Shown piece after piece: positions 55,800 through 64,000 of a stretch of DNA of 64,000 nucleotides. Within the stretch, counting starts at the first letter, position 1. The number at the start of each line of letters is the position of its first letter. The notes beneath the pieces are model-generated. The model saw nothing but the letters and a program-made list of their open reading frames with translations. It was not told the DNA's origin and made no database searches. The DNA lies in contig CM065307.1 in assembly GCA_033032175.1 (NCBI GenBank), positions 372,001 to 436,000 of the forward strand, in the 5' to 3' direction. The stretch is from Saturnia japonica. Taxonomy: Eukaryota; Arthropoda; Insecta; Lepidoptera; Saturniidae. The translations under genes and the position numbers were made by a program.

Positions 55800-57690
55800 A
55801 GTGCGGAGCGGACGTATGCTGGTGAGGTGATAGTAATTTGGTATAGATCGGGACAATGCAATAATTTTATTTGTACAGTTAATAAAACGATAAGCTCGAT
55901 CGAGTTTCTTACCGGCTCTTTTCGACTACTGGGATGTTTATCCAAATCGGTAGTACTGTGTAACGTTCATGAGTGCCTTCTTAAGGCTTCAATTGAATAA
56001 AGTATATTTTGAATGCTCTGTTGTGTAGATGAAAACGGACATCAGCTATCGTGTAGCAACCTTAGAGCGCAGAGCTACCCGTAGACATAAATGGGACAAC
56101 CGTGACACGAATACCTAGTTATTATGATATTGATTGTGTCGCGGCTTGGTAACGCTTGCATACTCTGCCTGTTTCCGGGGGCCTCGTGAGGTGGCAGGTG
56201 GGGAAAAGGGGTGAGGGGGGAAGGTGGTATGTGGTTTCAATTAAAAACTTTTATTTTGTTCTTCATTATCTTCTCGTTGAAATCGGAGATTCATTAAAAG
56301 TAAATCGGCGAGAGATTACGTTTCCCCGCGTTTATAAGATTTTTCAAAGGTATATGAGCACTTAGGAACCGAGTGGCATTTTAATTTTTCTAATTTTATT
56401 TTTTATTTTTCCTAAATTTTTTATGGTGAATAACGTTTAGCTATTTTACAAACTAAATACAAAGACTTAGGTCTTTCAAATAAAATTCACACTTTATATA
56501 GACCAAATCCTCATCAAATAATATACAACAACGTCTTTCAACGGTAGCTTCTTTGTTTATGCACCGATTTCGATGATTCTTTTTTTATTTGATTTGATAG
56601 GAAATACCTCAAGGGTGGTCCCAATACCAAACGCGGGACGAGTCCCTCTTGGCTCTCCATGAAAAAAAAAGAAACATAACTATGCGAATGAGTCCAATTA
56701 TGAAAAAAAATACAATCAGAATCGAATGAATGTTAATTAATGCTTTAATTAGATTCAAAGAGTGCTATTTCGATTACATAGATGAATGTATTTGTTTCCT
56801 ATTATTTGTCATTACAGCTTTGGTATCGATTTCAATTTTAGTCACTTTTAATCGCTATGAGTATGATACGTACAATTTATTTCGGAATTTAGTTTATCAT
56901 AGCTTAAAATCACATGTCAAATAGGTATGAGATACTGAAGGAAGAAGAGTCATAGCTTCATCAGACAGATAACGGTTTTATGTGTCGACCTATGTTTCAG
57001 GATTCATCTAATGTGGGTCGTGACCCATAGTCTAGGAAAAGCTGCACAAGGGAATTCTTCAAAGACATTGAAATTGATTTTATTTTTTGTTGTTTTTTTT
57101 TTGAATTTTTTTTTTTTTGCGCACTTTCGTCATTGGAATTCTAATCGTGTGAAATGTTCATTATCGAAGCATTTGCTTCTCTAAAAAAATTCCTCTCTGC
57201 TTAATGTTATGAAAACAACTTAATAAGAATTTGAAAGTTACTTATGCTAAAGAAAAATAGTGTTCGGTGGAAAGTTACCGGTTTACGATGACTGATTGAA
57301 GTAAGGGCTACTTGTACATGTACACAACCACGCTTCGTCTGTCATTTGCATGCTCTATTAGAGAGACTTTCCTGTAGTCACTACAATCACTTGTTTCTAA
57401 ATACACTGTAATATTCACGTCACTATTGTAATGAAGGAAAGTAGAGCCGATGTATTTTTTGATTTTCTAGTTATCTGAATAAGTAGTATATTTTCTATTA
57501 TTGTTGATTCCAAGTAGCGAGTTTTCATAGAAAGCGTCCGCGTGTCCCCATTGGTTAAAACTTGTAACACTGATTAGCGTAATCCGTGCTCCACTAATCG
57601 CATGCGAGATGTAAAACAAAAAGTATTCTGAATTATTGGGTAACTTGTGATCACACAGATGTAAAAGAAGTCTTGGTATTATTATTAAAT
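55800..57690. other. Intergenic sequence with a family G fragment
   Basis: No gene. Family G lies at 56530-56660 (CACCGATTTCGATGATTCTT, CAAGGGTGGTCCCAATACC). There is a G-rich patch (GGGGAAAAGGGGTGAGGGGG) at 56200-56220 and a T-rich run near 57080-57118. Confidence 0.4.
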
Positions 57691-58340
57691 ACTAGCTGTG
57701 CCCCACGGTTTCAACTGTTTTAATTTGATCCGCTCAAACACCGCGCCGCCATAGCACCCGTACAATCTATCATAATAATAATTTCTCACTTTCCACAAGT
57801 ACAAATTATTTTAATTTTTCATTATCTCCTAAACTTTGTGTCCAAATAAAATGATATAAAAGGGAAAAATTTAACTTCATAAAATAGTCTCTATGATTAA
57901 GTATTTTTTATTCGTAATTATCTATATGCCATATTATAAAATCACTTTTTAATTTTTAACAAATCTTTGACACAAAATGCCTTACAGTGGCGTATATATA
58001 AGAGATAGATATACGCTATCCCGGACTCACTTATCCGGATTTAGATGTACTAAGAACCAATATTTTTGTACACAATTGCATTTCCGTATCATTAACGATT
58101 ACGCCAGTACACGCGGTTAAAGCAGTGCGGAAGGGCTTCTGCTTCCGAATTTCTTAACAAAAATCAATATGTAAGTGTATCTAAGAGTTGTAGTCTAATG
58201 TTAGATAGCCTATACTATTCCTCGTGAGTCTGGCTATCATATACAGTTATTCGAATTCAACAGGTAGTTCCAGAGATTAGCGTGTATAAACAAATATACA
58301 AAAACAACTTTTCCGCTTTATTATATTTGTATAGATTATA
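57691..58340 (+). repeat. Degraded SINE-like repeats
   Basis: ACTAGCTGTGCCCCACGGTT starts one piece. TAAGAGATAGATATACGCTA and TCCCGGACT resemble the family M middle. GTCTGGCTATCATATACAG, GTAGTTCCAGAGATTAGCGT and TTTATTATATTTGTATAGAT end a second piece related to 44163-44400. Confidence 0.5.
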
Positions 58341-58674
58341 AATCACCTGACTGTACTTCATATTTGAGTAATCGTCATTTTTGTATATACTTTACAGTTT
58401 ACACATACTGGACGCCCGATAAAGTCACATCTAATCACGAGAACCTGTTTTTATATGGGAATAATAATAATTAATAACATTGTAAGTAAGACTGTATTCA
58501 ATGTAATCTCATATAAGAATTATGAACGACAGTCAAGATTTTTGAGATAACAATATATCTGCATATTGTATTATAAACGGATGGGGAACATAAACACGTG
58601 TGAACCGTGGTCGTGAGGCGTGAACACATGCCAATGCATGTGTCGATCGTATCGCTTCTTTTTAACCAAAGACG

Positions 58675-58860
58675 GAAGGAGGTCACTCTATTCGAATGTT
58701 TCTTTTTTATGGATGTTCACTCATAACTTCTTTGTTTATGAATCGATTTGGATGATTCTTTTTTTATTGGATAGGGAACACTTCAAGGGTGGTCTTTGGA
58801 CCTTCGGCTTCGAAGATACACAAGGGAACTCTTAAAAATTCCAAATTGAAATTAGTTTTC
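58675..58860 (+). repeat. Family G repeat
   Basis: GACGGAAGGAGGTCACTCTA, TTCGAATGTTTCTTTTTTAT, GATTTGGATGATTCTTTTTT, TCAAGGGTGGTC and CTTCGAAGATACACAAGGGA. Confidence 0.7.
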
Positions 58861-59094
58861 TTTTTAATTAAAAATTGTCTTGTACATTTTACAGTATTGG
58901 AATAGTAAATAGGTAAACTAATTTAGTAATTTATTTGATTATTTGTTTTACCACAGGTTTTTGTTGGAAACTTCATTAATGGTAACTAACTTCCAAAATG
59001 GAAGGTTCTCTAATGCTAGAGTTTTTCAATAAAAAGTGGAGAATGCACTATATGCAATCTGTAAGAAAAAGTTATTAATAGCTGGTAGAGACGG

Positions 59095-59212
59095 ATTATC
59101 TGTTAAACGCCCGATTAATGGCGATAAGTTCGCCACCTATTACATGAAACATGGAAACTGCCTAACATCTCTGCCTAATACTTCAGGAATACCTGCGTGA
59201 TGGTATTTATTT
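59095..59212 (+). repeat. SINE-A 3' fragment, diverged
   Basis: CATCTCTGCCTAATACTTCA and GGAATACCTGCGTGATGGTA match the 3' end of 4835-5070. Confidence 0.55.
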
Positions 59213-60430
59213 ATTTTTATAGTTCAAGAAAACGTACAGCTAAGTACAGTTGTACGTTACTATCGTAGATAGAAGAAAGCCATTTACAAGTTTCCACCCA
59301 TAATATGTATATCAATAAGATATATAGTTGACGGAAGAACACTAAATTTTAGCAAAAGAAACAAGAATTCAGAAGAATTTCAGAATTTAACAATGTTTAA
59401 ATCACTAACCAATTTATTTGCACCGAGTTGCTCACTCGAATTAAATTGGAATTTTGTCTGTAAGTAGCTCTAACAACAGAATTATAAAATACGTTGGTAA
59501 ATGTTATGTTAAGTTATAAAACAATAGTTTATTTATTATATTATTCTTAAAAATGTGAGTCGTTGATGAAAATGGACAAAATGAACAACGTGAGACTAAT
59601 ATCTTTAATAAAGAACAAGTCTTTTTCTAAGTACAATAGGGGTAAATGCTCCACCGTATTCCACAGTTCCATGTGGGTGGAGCGAATTAAAACGTGGAAG
59701 GACATGCATCAAATATAAGCCTCACTAGGGACCCTGTAGCCCTGCTACAGTTATAACAGAAATAATATTAAAAAGTCGAACAAAATGATTTCAGTAGATC
59801 GTCGTATCACGGTACGTTTTATTGCTCAAGAAACAAAGATTTCATTAGTTAGAGTAAATAGCATTTAATTAATTTACATAATGCTTGGTGGTGGAAAAAG
59901 CATCCGAACGTTGTGTACTTACAATGCTAACAAATCAGGATGTTTATTTCCCGGCGCTCTTTGAAACTGTTGCAAGAATATCCTGGTTGTCATCATTAGG
60001 ACTCCGAAACGAAATTTCAGTATAACTATTACTTGGAAAATACAGTCATCGCTAACTACTAAGAAATTTAAGGCGAGTCTTTTTCGTCATTATGGGCTTT
60101 CTATCCTAGGATAGTTAAGGGGTAGTAATTATTGAATACCAGGAACATGGAGCAATGGCTACGTAGGTACACTTTATATGCAGAACTAAAAAAAAATGCG
60201 CACCGGAATCCGCGAAAAACGGTAAGTTCCATTTAAAAACATTGCTTTCTTTCATTAAGTTAACGCCCTTGTGCTCACAACTTCTGTAGAGACTATGGGC
60301 TTCGAAGAAAAACCACTATTTATTTTATGTTATTTTATACTTGAATTTCTAGAAAAATTTACATTTTTTTACGTTCTATTTTTTAAATTAAAATGGTACA
60401 CACTTTTAGCGATGTACCTCAACAAGTTCG
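59213..60430. other. AT-rich intergenic sequence
   Basis: No gene recognised. Confidence 0.35.
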
Positions 60431-60434
60431 CCGT

Positions 60435-60603
60435 TGCGATGGCTATCATCCCAGATGTTGGATTTGAAATATTTGAGCATTCTCCATATTCACCAGAACT
60501 TATCCCTAGTAATTTATATATATTTGAATGTATATTAAGTAAGAAAGAAAAAGAATTGTGCTTCATTGTTTTTAGGAAAACAATAACAAACGGCTTACAG
60601 TAA
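60435..60603 (+). pseudogene. Mariner-type transposase relic
   Basis: The frame reads EIFEHSPYSPELIPSNLYIF, comparable to the HPPYSPDLAPSDYxLF block of mariner transposases, followed by a Lys/Glu-rich tail. The upstream part of the ORF (60271-60430) is not recognisable. Very old or heavily decayed. Confidence 0.45.
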
Positions 60604-61374
60604 AATTATAAAATATCGTAACAACGTTACTACAACGTTAATTGAGTACATTAGCCTATTTTAAATGCCTACTTATATTTAAAATATCAAAGGAGTTACT
60701 ATTACGGCGCCATACAAATAATCTTTCAATATAAGTGACTCGTCCCAGAAAATTTTACAAACTCGATTCTGTTTTAGTGTGTATACATAGCGTTGGCCCC
60801 AACAGAGTAATGATTGGATAATGAAGGATGTCGGCCTGGAACTAAGAATAGACTGGAATGACTTGGAGCCTGTTTGTAACAAGAGAACAGTGCGTAGGTG
60901 GTACCTATGTATATTCATAGTCGTTCCAGATGTATTCTTTTTTAAATTACTTCGTTTATCTGAGGGAAATATTATTTAACTTGGCTATGAATAGCAAGTT
61001 ATATATAGAAATACCAAGACATTATTGCATATCATTGTTTGCTTAATGAAGTGTTATAACGGTTAGGCAAATTACCTGACTAATCTGATCTGAGTATGAA
61101 TTCAATACTCGGTACAAATTTGTATACCTGCGTAACATATTTCGCAAAAATTGACGAAAAAACACACTGTAGTGTTGAAATTTTGAGATCCATAAATTAA
61201 CTTTAAACCTTATATGCTTCGAATTTAGGTTTAATTTTATGTAACACGTTCAGTGATACCTATATGCCAATTTGGTAGGTACGGAGATAAAAAAGATATC
61301 CATAGAACCACTTTTTTAAATATCGTGTTACGATTTCACACGTGGCCGTTAATTTTAAACCAAAAAAGCAAAAG

Positions 61375-61690
61375 CTTTCTGTACCTTTTTAAGCGTATTG
61401 CGTGCACGGAAGACTGTGAGATTTGGCATGGTTAAAGTTTATATGGGGAAGGAGTGCAGAAAGCTGAAATTTATCTATAATATCTATTACTTAACTTAGT
61501 ATTAAATTAATACTACGGATCCTAACCCGATCAGTGCCATTGAACTTAGACCCCAAAATATTGACATTATCACTCAACCGAAAAGTGACAGCAAGTGATG
61601 TAGATAATACTCATTGTTTATGAATACTGTAAATGTCAAACAAAAATAGTCTATGATCAAAAAGTCGCTGGTCGAATTTCGACCTTAGGG
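61375..61690 (+). repeat. Family T repeat, longest copy
   Basis: Begins near GCGTGCACGGAAGACTGTGA, with GTTTATATGGGGAAGGAGTG, CCCCAAAATATTGACATTAT and CTATGATCAAAAAGTCGCTG, and ends GTCGAATTTCGACCTTAGGG. It matches 31135-31440 in reverse and 45375-45528 in part. Confidence 0.8.
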
Positions 61691-61744
61691 CGATCGCTAG
61701 TGGTGATATAAATAGCTGATATATGTACGCACATGTATTTAACG

Positions 61745-61850
61745 GACATACACACAACTGACATCTAAGCTCATCACACAAAAGTCAATCATGTGCGGGG
61801 ATCGAACCCGCGATATATTCGACAGATAATAGTAATCCATTTTCTAAATT
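61745..61850 (-). repeat. SINE-like fragment with B box
   Basis: On the - strand GCGGGTTCGATCCCCGCACA is a good B box (GGTTCGATCCC). No A box or acceptor stem pairs with it, so it is not called as a tRNA. Confidence 0.5.
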
Positions 61851-62104
61851 TTAATTTTATTTCTGAAGCTTTCGAGCGCGGGTCTTAGTTTGTGTACATA
61901 CATCAATTACCTATTTAGATTAGTTAAAAATATTTCTGCATATAAATAAATATTACTCGGTTATCCTTCCTTGTAGTTTTACTACAACTAAAGGAAGGAA
62001 AATAAATATACCAATTAATATCGGCTTTTTGATAAGCTTGCATCATGTGTGGTTTTACATCGTTGAAATCTCTCAGACTGTTTGGGGACATTTTCTTTTT
62101 AACT

Positions 62105-62398
62105 AGCTACTTAACATACCATCACTCCTGTACACCCAAGGGTTTTTTATAGGGGCGTTTACAGCTGGTGTATTCCAACCCCAAAGAAGGGTTAGGCAAA
62201 AGTGTAACTAATGTACACCCACAGTTCGCCAAGAATTTTTATAGGTATCATGTAAAAAGGGAAAAGCCAAACTCCAAGCTGCTACTGAGAATTAATTAGG
62301 AAAACCCATTAACACTTTGCTCGAGCTGGGAATCAAACGCAGTACTTCGAGCATAGCAGTCACGCTTACGACCACTAGGCTAATAAGGCAATGACTAG
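62105..62398 (-). repeat. SINE-A, reverse copy
   Basis: Complement of 4835-5070: AACATACCATCACTCCTGTA, AATGTACACCCACAGTTCGC, AACTCCAAGCTGCTACTGAG, GAGCATAGCAGTCACGCTTA and CGACCACTAGGCTAATAAGG. Confidence 0.8.
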
Positions 62399-64000
62399 CT
62401 AAGGAATCCGAATCATACTCTTCAAAGGATGCTGTTTTGTAATACAAATTTATATGTATAAAGGTGAGCCCCACGGTTTCATCTGTGTTAAATTTATTCA
62501 TCTAATTCTATACGCAGGCACGTACCCTTGTTCTTACTTCCCGTACTTGTTTACATCGTTGCTTAATTATTGATTAATAGATAATTAATCATCAATTAAT
62601 TATTTGACAATTAACTAATTAAAAATTAACCAATTACTTTTTGAGTAAATAATAAATTAATTAATTACATGACGGTTATTGCTTCGCTTTTTAGAATCGT
62701 AGCGTGAAGTAATTATAACCTACCTTTCTCAATAAATTGCCTATAAAGTGCAACAAGAATTTTATATACCTGATCGGTAGTTCCAGAGGCTAGCGCCTTC
62801 AAACAAACAAATAATCTCTAAAGCCTTAAAATATTATGAGAGTAAATAGAAACCTATCCTAATAAAAACATAAAAGGGAACAAGACAATTTTTAACAAAA
62901 AAGAAAAACAACATCAATGGTTTTGAGAAATTCCCATCTTCAAAATTGAAGATCCCATGCTAGTTAAAAATTAAAATGGGACGATACTTGAGGTATCTTA
63001 AAAAAATCATCTAAATCGATTCATAAAGAAAGAAGTTACGGCTGACCAGAAGTAGCACGTAGCAGTGATTAAGCTATGACTTTTACCGGGATCAAAAGTA
63101 TCCTATATGTTAATCCTGGTCATAAACTATCTGCGTGCTGAATTTTATTAAACATTGTTACTTCATAGTTCACAATCGAACTTATACTAACCAAAACCAT
63201 ATATTTATAACAGTAGTTAAGTTATGACTTCTACCGGGATAAAAAGTATTTTATGTGTTAATCCAGGACTATTTGTGTGCCAAATCTCAACCAAATCCGT
63301 TCAGCCGTATCTACATGATTGAGTAACGAACATCCAAACATAAAAATTATGACATTTATTATATTAGTATAAAGTAAGATAAGACGGACCGTAATAAAAA
63401 ATGTCTTGAAATTATTTTGTAATATTATCTAAATATATTTTACGACTATAAAACTTTGTTTAAAAGATTATGAAAATAGAAATATGCAAAGAATTGAACT
63501 ATATTAGATAAACAGATTCTTGAGTTTATAGCATTCTTTTATCTTTGCAATTTTTGTGTTAAACACAGAAAAACGAAATAAACCGAAAATAGTATTCATA
63601 AATTTACATAAATTCGTTTTGAGAATAGTATTTTTGCTCAGTAATATTTATTTTTACTACAATTCCTACTGTAAATGTAAACAAAATCATCTAAAATGCA
63701 TTCTATATTATTATTAACGGGTTAGAACACATATGGATACGTCATTACAATATAACTTTGTTAATAAATCTATAGTTCTGTCTGTGTATGTTTCTGTTCT
63801 CAAAACTAATGACTAACGTCTTGTTTTAAGGAACAATGATAATGAATAGCTTTAAAATGTTTGTCTGTCTGTCTGGATTTAACGCAATAACGGCTTGACC
63901 GATTTTTATGAAATCTTGTACATAGGAAGTTTATACCAATCCTCAATTGATAGACTATGAAAATTGTTAATCATACTTTTAGAAATCGTAAGATATCAAA
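62399..64000. repeat. Cluster of short SINE/LINE-like repeats
   Basis: In order: a short TGAGCCCCACGGTTTC head (62465), TTAATTAAT-rich sequence, a piece related to 44163-44400 (62665-62860), a reverse family G copy (62920-63050), two tails of the 10.33 kb family (GACTTTTACCGGGATCAAAA, then GACTTCTACCGGGATAAAAA, to GATTGAGTAACGAACATCCA), and at 63855-63930 GTCTGTCTGTCTGGATTTAA with CGGCTTGACCGATTTTTATG. No gene. Confidence 0.55.

Noticed and set aside
56156..56365. 69-codon ORF with G-rich start
   Set aside because: No homology, no splice signals; ends in ordinary AT-rich sequence.
60271..60430. Hydrophobic N-terminal part of the 110-codon ORF as a membrane protein
   Set aside because: Phe/Tyr/Leu-rich because of AT-rich DNA; only the end resembles a transposase relic.
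61790..61825. Possible tRNA gene on the - strand (GGTTCGATCCC)
   Set aside because: Only the B-box region is convincing; no A box at the right distance and no acceptor stem.
1..64000. CRISPR arrays, bacterial operons, integrated viral genes
   Set aside because: Looked for and not seen. Repeats are dispersed or MITE-like, and all coding evidence is eukaryotic and spliced or from transposons.

Overview
This is a stretch of insect nuclear DNA, most probably from a moth or butterfly (Lepidoptera). It is AT-rich and intron-rich, it uses GT-AG splicing and AATAAA polyadenylation signals, and much of the non-coding DNA is made of short interspersed repeats of lepidopteran style. There are no bacterial operons, Shine-Dalgarno sites or CRISPR arrays. 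Three genes can be assembled exon by exon and a fourth is represented only by a probable last exon.

Layout. (1) 1-7 kb: a probable terminal coding exon of an unidentified + strand gene (1026-1106), then repeats and two MITEs. (2) 7.2-19.4 kb: a + strand gene for a secreted C-type-lectin-domain protein, with a signal peptide, a Pro/His-rich linker, a coiled coil and a CTLD. Its promoter and a tiny first coding exon are proposed near 7.24-7.32 kb. The 6.9 kb first intron would then hold a telomere-like TTTAGG array interleaved with 0.2-0.34 kb satellite-like monomers. (3) 22.3-36.05 kb: a - strand gene for DNAJC3/p58IPK, the ER-luminal TPR and J-domain co-chaperone of BiP, with eleven coding exons. 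A perfect ER-stress response element (CCAAT-N9-CCACG) lies about 115-130 bp upstream of its start codon. (4) 36.5-38.4 kb: two decayed non-LTR retrotransposon fragments between two divergent genes. (5) 38.5-41.13 kb: the + strand ribosomal protein gene RpL35A (eL33). It has a probable non-coding TOP-type first exon and two related C/D-box-like snoRNA candidates, one in each coding intron, 75-80 nt before the acceptor. (6) 41-64 kb: no host gene recognised. This part holds a full-length but dead mariner, LTR-retrotransposon remnants, a Jockey-like LINE 3' end and many short repeats.

The lectin gene and DNAJC3 converge, and DNAJC3 and RpL35A diverge. DNAJC3 and the secreted lectin both belong to the secretory pathway, but nothing in the sequence links them functionally. 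Repeats dominate the rest. Several are nested, so relative ages can be read. The clearest case is a pogo-like MITE inside a second MITE whose intact paralogue sits in another intron of the same gene.

Repeat family names used here (family M, family B, SINE-A and so on) are local labels based on copies compared by eye within the window.
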